From Pseudomonadota bacterium (GTDB lineage Bacteria > Pseudomonadota > Gammaproteobacteria > Steroidobacterales > Steroidobacteraceae): DNA of 64,000 bases. The translations under genes and the position numbers were made by a program. The notes beneath the pieces were generated by a model, which saw only the letters and a list, made by a program, of their open reading frames with translations, ran no database searches and was not told where the DNA came from. The DNA lies in NCBI GenBank assembly GCA_023428645.1, contig JAEYXD010000054.1, forward strand, positions 1 to 64,000, written 5' to 3'. Position 1 is the stretch's first letter. The number at the start of each line of letters is the position of its first letter. Positions 43,985 to 52,100 of the stretch are shown piece after piece.

Positions 43985-44230
43985 CGATCGCCGAGCTCCC
44001 TTGTTCATTGCTATTCGAGTGGCAGTGACGACTCGTCACCGGGGGAGCCATGCTAGGGACAGCCTGGTAGGCAATCAGTCGTGGGGCCATAACAAACGGG
44101 TTATCGGGTTCGTGGCGGCGGTAGAACTTGAGGACCGCTCACGCGTCGCCAACTACCGTCCATGGCCGGGCGATTTGCTGTGCGCCGCCGCACGGCGATC
44201 GGTCACATCGAAATATTGGATTGGCAACGT

Positions 44231-44269
44231 TCGGGTAACGATGACATCGTTGAGCCAGAATTAACCCGA
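44231..44269 (+). promoter_or_regulatory. Nested inverted repeats just upstream of dps
   Basis: AACGATG-A-CATCGTT (44237-44251) is a perfect 15-base palindrome. It is flanked by TCGGGT (44231-44236) and ACCCGA (44264-44269), giving nested dyads that end two bases before the dps SD. It could be an operator or a 5' UTR hairpin controlling translation. Confidence 0.35.
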
Positions 44270-44281
44270 CAGGAGAGCCGC

Positions 44282-44752
44282 ATGGACATCAATATCGGTA
44301 TTTCAGAAAGCCAACGAGAGACGATCGCGAAGGGGCTGTCGAAGCTCCTCGCCGACAGCTACACGCTTTATTTGAAGACTCACAACTATCATTGGAACGT
44401 CACGGGCCCGATGTTCAACACGCTCCACCTGATGTTCGAGCAGCAGTACACGGAGCTCGCGACGGCGGTCGATCTCATCGCGGAGCGGATTCGCGCGCTC
44501 GGTCATCCGGCGCCGGGCTCGTACAAGGCGTACGCGGGCTTGACGAGCATCAAGGAAGAGGCAGGGGTTCCCGATGCACAGGAGATGATTCGTCAGCTCG
44601 TCATCGGACAAGAGGCGGTCACGCGGACCGCGCGCGAGCTGTTTCCAGCCGTCGATGAGGCGAGCGACGAGCCGACCGCGGATCTCCTGACCCAGCGCAT
44701 GCAGGTGCACGAGAAGAATGCGTGGATGCTGCGGAGCATGTTGGCCGCGTAA
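44282..44752 (+). CDS. dps: Dps-family ferritin-like DNA protection protein
   Basis: 156 aa, ferritin-like four-helix bundle. Ferroxidase-site residues are placed as in Dps: His37 and Trp38 (NYHWNVTGP), His49, Glu53, Asp64 and Glu68 (AVDLIAERI). The dodecamer oxidises and stores iron with peroxide and shields DNA in stress or stationary phase. AGGAGA stands seven bases before the ATG. The longer in-frame start at 44162 has no family similarity. Confidence 0.92.
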   Translation: MDINIGISESQRETIAKGLSKLLADSYTLYLKTHNYHWNVTGPMFNTLHLMFEQQYTELATAVDLIAERIRALGHPAPGSYKAYAGLTSIKEEAGVPDAQEMIRQLVIGQEAVTRTARELFPAVDEASDEPTADLLTQRMQVHEKNAWMLRSMLAA

Positions 44753-44779
44753 GGGAAGGATCATTCCGGCGGAGTCGCC

Positions 44780-44809
44780 TTGACTGACTTGTGACCGGCC
44801 GGTAATACT
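44780..44809 (+). promoter_or_regulatory. Sigma70-type promoter of the trp operon
   Basis: TTGACT (44780-44785), a 17-base spacer and TAATACT (44803-44809). The expected start point is about 44814-44817, essentially at the leader-peptide ATG (44817). It lies 27 bases after the dps stop codon. Confidence 0.65.
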
Positions 44810-44816
44810 CGCCGCC

Positions 44817-44870
44817 ATGATTTTTCGCGCAACCGACTCTTTGCATCGTGGGTGGTGGCGCCTCTCATAG
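44817..44870 (+). CDS. trpL: trp leader peptide with tandem Trp codons
   Basis: A 17-codon ORF reads MIFRATDSLHRGWWRLS followed by TAG. Two adjacent TGG codons (44853-44858) lie just before the first strand of a hairpin that competes with an antiterminator, the hallmark of Trp attenuation. No SD is visible upstream; the promoter placement suggests the mRNA begins at or within a few bases of the ATG, as known for the leaderless trpL of Sinorhizobium meliloti. Too short for usual gene finding. Confidence 0.85.
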   Translation: MIFRATDSLHRGWWRLS

Positions 44871-44949
44871 GAGAGGGCGCTGGCCTGACGTGACCCGGGA
44901 ACCAACGGGTACAGCAACGCGAAGTTAGGAATCCAGAAAACCCATCTCC
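44858..44949 (+). promoter_or_regulatory. trp attenuator: pause hairpin and antiterminator strands
   Basis: Strand 1 (44858-44866, GCGCCTCTC) pairs with strand 2 (44871-44880, with one bulged G). Strand 2 as GGAGAGGG (44870-44877) can instead pair with strand 3 CCCATCTCC (44941-44949, one bulged A). Strand 3 is also the left arm of the terminator, so 2:3 and 3:4 exclude each other. A ribosome stalled at the Trp codons would cover strand 1 and favour 2:3 (read-through). A small hairpin ACCCG/CGGGT (44893-44910) sits between strands 2 and 3. Confidence 0.8.
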
Positions 44950-44976
44950 GGCATCATGACGGGGATGGGTTTTTTT
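44937..44976 (+). terminator. Intrinsic terminator of the trp attenuator
   Basis: AAAACCCATCTCCG pairs with CGGGGATGGGTTTT (one G-U pair) around a 9-base loop, followed by more T through 44976. It lies about 90 bases before trpE and after the leader peptide, so it must be conditional. Confidence 0.9.
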
Positions 44977-44990
44977 GTGTCCGAAGAAAA

Positions 44991-45055
44991 AAGCGGCCTC
45001 AACCGACTCCCCCTCCTCCGCGCAGCGGGGGAGGGTTAGGGGAGGGGGCCGCCTC
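44991..45055 (+). repeat. Dispersed C-rich/G-rich hairpin repeat before trpE
   Basis: GCGGCC...GGCCGC outer arms enclose CTCCCCCTCCTCCGCG, then CGGGGGAGGGTTAGGGG. It is the best-preserved copy of the family in this window and ends 11 bases before the trpE ATG, inside the trp leader. Confidence 0.65.
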
Positions 45056-45066
45056 AGTGCGAGTTT

Positions 45067-46452
45067 ATGAAGCCTCCATTCGACATCGCAGCCGACCTCG
45101 ACACCCCGGTGTCGGCGTATATGAAGCTCAAGCCGTTTCGGCCGCGTTTCCTCCTGGAAAGCGTCGAGGGCGGTGAGCGCCTCGCCCGCTATTCGTTCAT
45201 CGGCTTCGGAGACTGCCTCGAGGTCCGTCTCGACGAGCGGGGCCTGACGATCGACGGGCGGACGCAGCCCGCGCCGAACTCGCAACACGAGCTGCTGGCG
45301 GCCTTCCGAGCCGCGCTGGCGCAGGCGCCGATGCCGCAGCCGAACATTCCGGGTGTGCCGCTGCTCGGCGGCTTGGTCGGCGCCGCGGGTTACGATCTCG
45401 TGCGTCGTTTCGAGCGCCTGCCCTCGCGCGCGCAGCTCATCGATCCAACCCCGGAAGCGCACTATCTCGCGCCGCGCTCGATGCTCGTGTTCGATCATCT
45501 GACCCGCGGCGTCGCTCTGCTGCACGCCGGCTCCGAGCAGGAGCGCATGTCGTTGCGCAAGGAAGTGATCGGCGCGCTGCGCGGCGGCCTTCCGGTCGCG
45601 AACAAGCGCATTCGCTATTCCGCGCCGATCGGCAGCCTGACCGAGGCGGAGTTCATCGAGCGCGTGCATCGCACGAAGGAGTACATCGCGGCGGGCGACG
45701 TCTATCAGCTCGTGCTGTCGGTGCGCTTCGGCGGTCAATGCGAGCTCGAGCCGTTCGAGGCCTACCGGGCCCTGCGGCTGCTCAATCCTTCTCCTTATAT
45801 GTACTTCTGCGAGCTCGGCGAGAACACGGTCGTCGGCTCTTCGCCCGAGGCGCTGGTGAAGCTCGCGAAGGGTCGCGCCCAGATGCGACCGATCGCCGGA
45901 ACGCGGCCGCGGGGCCGCGACGCGGCGCACGATGCTCAGTTGCAGGAAGAGTTGCTCGCCGATCCGAAAGAGAATGCGGAACACGTGATGCTCGTCGATC
46001 TGGCGCGCAACGATCTCGGGCGCGTTGCGAAGGCCGGCAGCGTGCACGTGAACCCCTACCGCAGCATCGAGCGCTACAGCCACGTGATGCACATCGTGAG
46101 CGGCGTGAACGGCGAGATCGCGCCGGGCCGCGATGCGTTCGATCTGTTCGCCGCCGCGTTTCCGGCCGGAACGCTGGTCGGCGCGCCGAAGGTACGCGCG
46201 ATGCAGATCATCGACGAGCTCGAGCCGGTGCGGCGCGGCTTCTACGGCGGCACGGTCGGCTATTTCGGTCACGGCGGCGACATGGACCAGGCGATCACGA
46301 TCCGCACGATGGTGTTTCGCGGCGACACGTACAGCTTCCAGGCCGGCGCGGGCATCGTGTCCGACAGCGTGCCGGCAATGGAATATCAAGAAGTGCTCGC
46401 GAAAAGCGCGATCGTGCGCAACGCGCTCGCACTTGCGGAGGAAGGTCTATGA
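45067..46452 (+). CDS. trpE: Anthranilate synthase component I TrpE
   Basis: 461 aa, slightly short for TrpE. The N-terminal regulatory part has the Trp feedback-binding block FLLESVEGGERLARYSFIG. The chorismate-binding domain has GDVYQLVLS, GSSPEALVKL, RPIAGTRPRGRD and VMLVDLARNDLGRVAKAGSV. With TrpG it converts chorismate and glutamine to anthranilate. First structural gene after the attenuator; trpG overlaps its stop by four bases. SD is weak. Confidence 0.96.
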   Translation: MKPPFDIAADLDTPVSAYMKLKPFRPRFLLESVEGGERLARYSFIGFGDCLEVRLDERGLTIDGRTQPAPNSQHELLAAFRAALAQAPMPQPNIPGVPLLGGLVGAAGYDLVRRFERLPSRAQLIDPTPEAHYLAPRSMLVFDHLTRGVALLHAGSEQERMSLRKEVIGALRGGLPVANKRIRYSAPIGSLTEAEFIERVHRTKEYIAAGDVYQLVLSVRFGGQCELEPFEAYRALRLLNPSPYMYFCELGENTVVGSSPEALVKLAKGRAQMRPIAGTRPRGRDAAHDAQLQEELLADPKENAEHVMLVDLARNDLGRVAKAGSVHVNPYRSIERYSHVMHIVSGVNGEIAPGRDAFDLFAAAFPAGTLVGAPKVRAMQIIDELEPVRRGFYGGTVGYFGHGGDMDQAITIRTMVFRGDTYSFQAGAGIVSDSVPAMEYQEVLAKSAIVRNALALAEEGL

Positions 46453-47051
46453 GCGCCCCACGTCTCCTGCTCATCGACAACTACGATTCGTTCACTTACA
46501 ACCTCGTGCAAGCGTTCATGGTGCTCGGCGCCGACGTGCTCGTGCATCGCAACGACCAGATCACCGTCGCGGAGGCGCAGGCGCTCGAGCCGACGCACTT
46601 GTGCATCTCGCCGGGGCCGGGCACTCCGTACGACGCGGGCGTGTCGATGCAAATGATCGAGGCGTTCGCGGGCAAGCTGCCTGTGTTCGGCGTGTGTCTC
46701 GGGCACCAGTCGATCGTCGAAGCGTTCGGCGGCAAGGTCGTGCGCGCGCCGCGCCTCATGCACGGCAAGACGTCGCTGGTCGCGCACGACGGCCGCTCGA
46801 TCCTGCACGACATGCCGCAGCCGTTTCAGGCCGGCCGCTATCATTCGCTGATCGCACAGTCGGAAACGCTGCCGGCCGATCTCGAAGTCACCGCGCGCAC
46901 GACGGAAGGCGAGATCATGGGCGTGCGGCACAAGACGCTCAACGTCGAAGGCGTGCAGTTTCATCCGGAAAGCGTCCTGACGCCGGAAGGTCCGGTGCTC
47001 ATGGGCAGCTTCTTGAAACAAACCTCGGGTCGCCGCGGAGCGTCCGCATGA
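46449..47051 (+). CDS. trpG: Anthranilate synthase component II TrpG (glutamine amidotransferase)
   Basis: 200 aa class I amidotransferase. LLIDNYDSFTYNLVQ N-terminus, SPGPGTP, catalytic Cys in FGVCLGHQ and His/Glu in QFHPESVLTPEG. It supplies ammonia to TrpE. In many proteobacteria the same protein also serves folate synthesis (PabA role), which could apply here. ATG overlaps the trpE stop (ATGA) with GGAAGG upstream. Confidence 0.96.
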   Translation: MSAPRLLLIDNYDSFTYNLVQAFMVLGADVLVHRNDQITVAEAQALEPTHLCISPGPGTPYDAGVSMQMIEAFAGKLPVFGVCLGHQSIVEAFGGKVVRAPRLMHGKTSLVAHDGRSILHDMPQPFQAGRYHSLIAQSETLPADLEVTARTTEGEIMGVRHKTLNVEGVQFHPESVLTPEGPVLMGSFLKQTSGRRGASA

Positions 47052-48085
47052 TCACGCTGCGCGAATCCCTCGAGCGGCTGCTCGAACGCCAACATCTGAG
47101 CGAGGCGGAAGCGTCCGCGACGCTGCGCGCACTGACCGACGGCACGGCGTCGCCGGCGATGGCCGGTGCCGTGCTGGCCGCGCTCCGCGCCAAGGGCGTC
47201 GTCGCGGACGAGCTGCGCGGTTTCGCAACGTCGATGCGCGCGCTCGCGCGGCGTCCGCAACTTGCCGAGGGTTCGCCGCTCGTCGACATGGTTGGTACTG
47301 GCGGCGACGGTTCGGGCAGCTTCAACTTGTCGACGGCGGCTGCGCTGCTCGTCGCGGCGATGGGCATCCGTGTCGCGAAACACGGCTCGACCGCCGTCTC
47401 GAGCAAGAGCGGCAGCGCCGACGTGATCCGCTCGCTCGGCCTGCCGATGCCGCTCGACGAGACCCAGGCGGGCGCATGCCTGGCGGCGACCAGCTTCACG
47501 TTCTTGTTTGCGCCTCACTATCACCCGGCGATGAAGGCGATCATGCCGGTGCGTCAGGCGCTCGGCGTGCGCACGGTCTTCAACATTCTCGGACCGCTGC
47601 TCAATCCCGCGGAGCCGCCTTATCACCTGATCGGCGCGTATCGGCTCGATGTCGCCGAGCTGATGGCGGAAGCGTTGTCGGGCATGTCGATCGAGCGCGC
47701 CTACGTCGTCCATGGCGATCCTGGTTGGGACGAAGCGACGCCGATCGGACCGTTCCATTTGTTCGACGTGCGGCCCGGAAAAATCCTGCGTACAACCCGC
47801 AGCGCCGCCGAATTCGGCCTGCCGCCGTGCGTGCCGGAAGATCTGCGGGGCGGCGATGTCGCGTACAACGTCGCGCATCTGCGCGCCGTGCTCGAAGGCC
47901 GCGACCGTAGCGCCCATCGCAACGCTGTGGTGCTGCAGGCGGCGCTGGTACTTGAGCTACTTGGCAAGGCGGCGACCCCGCGCGAAGCTGCACTCATGGC
48001 GGAGGATGCGATCGAAGCCGGCGCCGGCCGCGTCCTGCTCGACAAGCTCGAGGCCTTCGGACAGCGGCTGGCGGTCCCAGCATAG
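47048..48085 (+). CDS. trpD: Anthranilate phosphoribosyltransferase TrpD
   Basis: 345 aa. PRPP-binding GTGGDGSGSFNLSTAAA, KHGSTAVSSKSGSADV (anthranilate and Mg sites) and the FNILGPLLNPAEPPYHLIG block are present. It transfers phosphoribose to anthranilate. The usual Asn-Arg after KHG is Ser-Thr here, a substitution of normally well kept residues. ATGA overlap with trpG. Confidence 0.96.
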   Translation: MITLRESLERLLERQHLSEAEASATLRALTDGTASPAMAGAVLAALRAKGVVADELRGFATSMRALARRPQLAEGSPLVDMVGTGGDGSGSFNLSTAAALLVAAMGIRVAKHGSTAVSSKSGSADVIRSLGLPMPLDETQAGACLAATSFTFLFAPHYHPAMKAIMPVRQALGVRTVFNILGPLLNPAEPPYHLIGAYRLDVAELMAEALSGMSIERAYVVHGDPGWDEATPIGPFHLFDVRPGKILRTTRSAAEFGLPPCVPEDLRGGDVAYNVAHLRAVLEGRDRSAHRNAVVLQAALVLELLGKAATPREAALMAEDAIEAGAGRVLLDKLEAFGQRLAVPA

Positions 48086-48095
48086 GAAGCAGCAG

Positions 48096-48971
48096 ATGTC
48101 CGGTCTTCTCACCCAAATGTGTCAGTCGAGCCTCGCGAGGCTCGAGGCCGCGCGCAAGCAGGAATCCGAACGGCAATTGTGGGCGCGCGCATCCGATGCG
48201 CCGCCGGCGCCCCGCTTGAAGCTGTGCCCGGAAGGCTTCGACGTGATTGCGGAATGCAAGCTGCAGTCGCCCTCCGCGGGGGATCTCTCCGCGCATACGA
48301 CGGGCGTCGAGGAGCGCGTGCAGGCCTATGCCGCGGGCGGGGCGTGCGCGGTGTCCGTGCTGACGGAGCCGACGCGCTTCGGCGGATCGCTCGCTCATCT
48401 GGCGCAGGCCGCGGCGGCGCTCGCGCCGCTGAAAGTGCCGACGATGCGCAAGGATTTCCTCGTCGATCCGTATCAAGTGATGGAAGCCCGTGCCGCAGGC
48501 GCCGGCGGCGTGCTCGTGATCGTGCGCATGCTCGATCGCAGCCACATCACGGAGCTGCTCGACTGCGCGGCGATGCTCAAGATGTTCGTGCTGCTCGAAG
48601 CCTTCGATGCGCAGGATCTCATCGCGGCGAACGAGGTCCTCGCGCCGCGCAAGCAGCACGATGAGCAAGTGCTCGTCGGCTTGAACTGCCGCGATCTCGA
48701 TACGCTCGCCATCGATCTCGCGCGTTTCGAAGCGCTCGCGGATCAGCTGCCGGAAGGGCATGCCAGCGTCGCCGAAAGCGGCGTGATCACCGTCGAAGAC
48801 GTGCGCCGCGTGGTCGATGTGGGCTATCGCGTCGCGCTGATCGGCACGACGCTGATGAATTCCCCGAACCCGAAACAGATGCTCGGCGAGCTGCTCGCCG
48901 CTGGCCGCGAGCGGGCGATGGCGGTGCGCACGCGGAAGCTCCGGCTGACGGACGACCCGGCGGATGAATAG
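48096..48971 (+). CDS. trpC: Indole-3-glycerol-phosphate synthase TrpC
   Basis: 291 aa TIM barrel. IAECKLQSPSAGDL contains the catalytic Lys of the usual EIKxxSPS motif (here Glu-Cys-Lys-Leu-Gln-Ser-Pro-Ser). MRKDFLVDPYQV, LVGLNCRDLDTLAID and VAESGVITVEDV follow. It closes CdRP to indole glycerol phosphate. An AGGAAG site precedes the ATG; the gene overlaps trpF by eight bases. Confidence 0.95.
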   Translation: MSGLLTQMCQSSLARLEAARKQESERQLWARASDAPPAPRLKLCPEGFDVIAECKLQSPSAGDLSAHTTGVEERVQAYAAGGACAVSVLTEPTRFGGSLAHLAQAAAALAPLKVPTMRKDFLVDPYQVMEARAAGAGGVLVIVRMLDRSHITELLDCAAMLKMFVLLEAFDAQDLIAANEVLAPRKQHDEQVLVGLNCRDLDTLAIDLARFEALADQLPEGHASVAESGVITVEDVRRVVDVGYRVALIGTTLMNSPNPKQMLGELLAAGRERAMAVRTRKLRLTDDPADE

Positions 48972-49572
48972 CCGGCTGTGGATCAAGATCTGCGGGCTCA
49001 CCACGGCAGCAGGCGTTGAAGGAGCGATCCGGGCGCGCGTCGATGCGATCGGGTTCGTGTTCGCGCCGTCGAAGCGGCGCGTGACGCCGCAACGCGCGCG
49101 CGAACTGAGCCGCGATGTGCCCGCGTCGATCGCGCGCGTCGCCGTGTTTCAGCATCCCGATCAGGCGCTGGTCGATGAGGTGTGCGACGTCCTGCAACCG
49201 GACTTCGTGCAGACGGATGTCGAAGATCTCGCGACGCTGCGACTGCCGGATACCGTGCGCGTGAATCCGGTCGTGCGCGCGGGGTGCGCGGCACCTGACG
49301 CCTTGCCGACGCGCATCGTGTACGAAGGGCCAGTGAGCGGCACCGGCACGACCGTCGATTGGAGCGCGGCGGCGCTGATCGCCCGCCGCACACGGCTCAT
49401 TCTCGCGGGCGGCTTGAACCCGGAGAACGTCGCGGCGGCGATTCGCGTCGTCAATCCTCATGGCGTCGATGTCAGTAGCGGCGTCGAGGCAAGCGCGGGC
49501 ATCAAGGATCCCGCGCTGATCATGCGGTTCGTGTCAGCAGCGCGCGAGGCGCAGGACGTGCTGGTCGTTTGA
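48964..49572 (+). CDS. trpF: Phosphoribosylanthranilate isomerase TrpF
   Basis: 202 aa barrel. KICGLTT carries the catalytic Cys; IGFVFAPSKRRVTP, VAVFQHPDQ, LAGGLNPENV and GVDVSSGVEASAGIKD are standard. Usual catalytic Asp is in YEGPVSGTGTTVDW (here between the glycine-rich loop and Trp). It isomerises PRA to CdRP. Starts inside the trpC 3' end. Confidence 0.94.
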   Translation: MNSRLWIKICGLTTAAGVEGAIRARVDAIGFVFAPSKRRVTPQRARELSRDVPASIARVAVFQHPDQALVDEVCDVLQPDFVQTDVEDLATLRLPDTVRVNPVVRAGCAAPDALPTRIVYEGPVSGTGTTVDWSAAALIARRTRLILAGGLNPENVAAAIRVVNPHGVDVSSGVEASAGIKDPALIMRFVSAAREAQDVLVV

Positions 49573-49616
49573 ACGATCGCGGTGCTCGAGCGAGCGCCGC
49601 GGCAGTGGAGAAAGTC

Positions 49617-50861
49617 ATGAGAGCAGATTCAGTCACCAGCGACGCCCAAGCGCTGTTCGCGAACACGATCAACGATGCGTACCCGGATGCGCGCGGCCGC
49701 TTCGGGCCGTTCGGCGGCCGCTATGTGCCGGAAACCCTCGTGCCGGCGCTCGATCGCCTGCAAGCAGGCGTCGATCGCTATCTGCGCGATGCCGATTTCC
49801 TGGCGGAGTTTCATGCGGAGCTGACGAGCTGGATCGGCCGCCCGACGCCGCTCACGCACGCGCGCGGCTTGTCGAAGCTGTGGAACGCGGACGTGTGGCT
49901 GAAGCGCGAGGACCTCGCGCACACCGGCGCGCACAAGATCAACAACTCGATCGGACAGGTCTTGCTCGCGAAGAAGCTCGGCGCACAGCGTGTGATCGCG
50001 GAAACGGGCGCGGGCCAGCACGGCGTCGCGTCGGCGGCTGCATGCGCGCGGCTCGGCATGCCCTGCACGGTCTACATGGGCTCGGTCGACATGGAGCGGC
50101 AGGCGCCGAATGTCGGGCGCATGAAACTGCTCGGCGCGACGGTCGTGCCGGTCACGAGCGGGGATCAGACGTTGCGCGCCGCGGTCGACGAGGCGCTGCG
50201 TGATTGGGTGTCCGATCCGAACGGCACGTATTACTGCCTGGGGTCCGCCATCGGTCCGCATCCGTACCCGTACATCGTGCGCGAGCTGCAGTCCGTGATC
50301 GGTCGCGAGGCGCGCGAACAGATCCTCGCGGCGACGGGCAAGCTGCCGGACATCGCGGTCGCGTGCGTCGGCGGCGGCTCGAATGCGATCGGCTTGTTCT
50401 ATCCGTTCGTGAAGGACACGGACGTGCAGATGCTCGGCCTCGAGGCGGGCGGCACCGGCAGCGGCCTGGGACAGAACGCGGCGTCGCTCGCGTACGGTAC
50501 GCCGGGCGTGCTGCAGGGCACGTATTCGCTGCTGCTCCAGGACGAGAACGGCCAGATTCAAGAGACGCATTCGGTGTCTGCCGGCCTCGACTACCCAGGC
50601 GTCGGTCCCGAGCATGCGTTGCTGCACACGATCGGCCGCGTGAAATACGAGGCGGTCACCGATGACGAGGCGCTCGCGGCGCTGGCCGAATGCTGTGCGG
50701 CCGAAGGCATTCTGCCGGCGATCGAGTCATCGCACGCGCTCGCCGGCGCGAAGCGCTGGGCGCAGGCGAATCCTGGCCAGCGAATCTTGATCGGGCTTTC
50801 CGGTCGCGGCGACAAAGACATGCCGACGCTGCAGAGAACGATTCTGAAGGGGAAGATCTGA
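49617..50861 (+). CDS. trpB: Tryptophan synthase beta chain TrpB
   Basis: 414 aa PLP enzyme. GRFGPFGGRYVPETL, KREDLAHTGAHKINN (PLP Lys), AETGAGQHGV, CVGGGSNAIG (phosphate loop) and GLDYPGVGPEH are all intact. It joins indole and serine to make tryptophan. GGAGA six bases upstream supports ATG 49617 over an in-frame TTG at 49569 overlapping the trpF stop. Its TGA overlaps the trpA ATG by one base. Confidence 0.96.
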   Translation: MRADSVTSDAQALFANTINDAYPDARGRFGPFGGRYVPETLVPALDRLQAGVDRYLRDADFLAEFHAELTSWIGRPTPLTHARGLSKLWNADVWLKREDLAHTGAHKINNSIGQVLLAKKLGAQRVIAETGAGQHGVASAAACARLGMPCTVYMGSVDMERQAPNVGRMKLLGATVVPVTSGDQTLRAAVDEALRDWVSDPNGTYYCLGSAIGPHPYPYIVRELQSVIGREAREQILAATGKLPDIAVACVGGGSNAIGLFYPFVKDTDVQMLGLEAGGTGSGLGQNAASLAYGTPGVLQGTYSLLLQDENGQIQETHSVSAGLDYPGVGPEHALLHTIGRVKYEAVTDDEALAALAECCAAEGILPAIESSHALAGAKRWAQANPGQRILIGLSGRGDKDMPTLQRTILKGKI

Positions 50862-51631
50862 TGGCCGCGAGCGATTCGATCAGTCAAGCCATTCGCAACG
50901 CGGCCGCGCAGGGCCGTCCCGCCATCATTGGCTGGGTGACTGCCGGGTTTCCGACCAAAGAGTCGTTTCGCGACCTGTTGTACCGCGTGGGCGCAGCGTC
51001 CGACGTCGTCGAGATCGGCGTGGCGTTCAGCGATCCGATGGCGGACGGCGCGACGATCCAACGGGCGAGCCGTGTCGCGCTCGACAACGGCGTCTGCCTG
51101 CGCTGGATCCTCGATGAGTTGTCCCGCCCAGGTCCCAGGCCCGCGGCCCCCTTGGTTCTGATGAGCTACTTGAACCCGCTGCTCGCGTTCGGGCTCGACA
51201 AGCTGCCGAAGGCGGCGGCCGAGGCCGGCGTCGCCGGGTTCATCATTCCCGATCTGCCGTTCGAGGAATGCGCCGATATGCGGCGGGCGCTCGAAGCGCA
51301 CGGCCTCGCGCTCGTGCAGCTCGTAACGCCTGTCACTCCGGACGCGCGCTTGAAAATGCTGAGCGAAGCGACTGGCGGCTTCGTGTACGCCGTGACGATG
51401 ACGGGAACGACCGGAAAGAACGTCGCGCTTCCCCAAGAAACGCTCGACTACTTTGCGCGCGTGAAGGCGGTGTCGCCGCATCCGGTGTGTGCCGGTTTCG
51501 GCATTCGCTCCGTCGAGCAAGTCAAACGACTCGCGCCGTACGTCGATGGCGTCGTCGTCGCCTCGGCGCTCGTGGAAATGCTCGAGCGCGGCGAAGACCC
51601 AGCGGTGTTTCTGCAGTCCCTGCGCGGTTGA
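50861..51631 (+). CDS. trpA: Tryptophan synthase alpha chain TrpA
   Basis: 256 aa barrel. Catalytic Glu in VVEIGVAFSDPMADGATIQRAS (the usual GxPFSDP Pro is Ala here), catalytic Asp in the same DGATIQ region, SYLNPLLAFG, GFIIPDLPFEE and the phosphate-binding AVTMTGTTGKN and GFGIRSVEQV. It cleaves indole glycerol phosphate to indole for TrpB. Last gene of the operon. Confidence 0.95.
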   Translation: MAASDSISQAIRNAAAQGRPAIIGWVTAGFPTKESFRDLLYRVGAASDVVEIGVAFSDPMADGATIQRASRVALDNGVCLRWILDELSRPGPRPAAPLVLMSYLNPLLAFGLDKLPKAAAEAGVAGFIIPDLPFEECADMRRALEAHGLALVQLVTPVTPDARLKMLSEATGGFVYAVTMTGTTGKNVALPQETLDYFARVKAVSPHPVCAGFGIRSVEQVKRLAPYVDGVVVASALVEMLERGEDPAVFLQSLRG

Positions 51632-51635
51632 GGCC

Positions 51636-51658
51636 GCTCTCTCCCAGGTGGAGGGAGC
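51636..51658 (+). terminator. Terminator-like hairpin at the end of the trp operon
   Basis: GCTCTCTCC / GGAGGGAGC form a 9-bp stem with one G-U pair and a 5-base loop, four bases after trpA. No T tract. It loosely resembles the dispersed C-rich/G-rich repeats. Confidence 0.4.
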
Positions 51659-51743
51659 CGGAACAAAAGCGCATTCGGAATCTTTTGAACTTGAGCCGCT
51701 CGCAGCATGCACGAGCTGCATTGCCGAGGAGCTTCAAGGGGCG

Positions 51744-52100
51744 ATGGCCGAAAAGATTTCAGGGTACTGGTTGCGCAGTCTGTTCGGTGCGAAGCGGGCG
51801 AAGTCCTCGCCCGTGACGAGCAACCCAACGAGTGCTGAGCCGTTTCATGCGGTTTCCATCCTGCCGGGTGAGCACGCATGCGCGGCCGCCTTTCGTGCGA
51901 CGGGCCAACGCTTTCTCTCACGCGAGGCGCCGAAGCTGCCGCTGCCGACGTGCGATGCCTTCGATTGCACGTGTAGGTTCACTCACCACAAAGATCGCCG
52001 AGCCGGTCCGCGCCGACGCAATGATTTTGGGCTGATGTCGAGTCCGCACGTCGGGCCGAATCGCCGCCATAAGATCGGTCGCCGCGCGACCGATACATAG
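51744..52100 (+). CDS. Small conserved Cys-containing protein
   Basis: 118 aa. The core AVSILPGEHACAAAFRATGQRFLS, then LPLPTCDAFDCTCRFTHHKDRRAGPRR, contains a CxxxxCxC cluster and adjacent His pair. I recall this pattern from small uncharacterised proteins of pseudomonads and relatives ending in an Arg-rich tail. AGGGG lies just upstream. Its last ~120 bases overlap the 3' end of the opposite-strand GGDEF/EAL gene. A metal or DNA/RNA-binding role is conceivable but unproven. Confidence 0.65.
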   Translation: MAEKISGYWLRSLFGAKRAKSSPVTSNPTSAEPFHAVSILPGEHACAAAFRATGQRFLSREAPKLPLPTCDAFDCTCRFTHHKDRRAGPRRRNDFGLMSSPHVGPNRRHKIGRRATDT

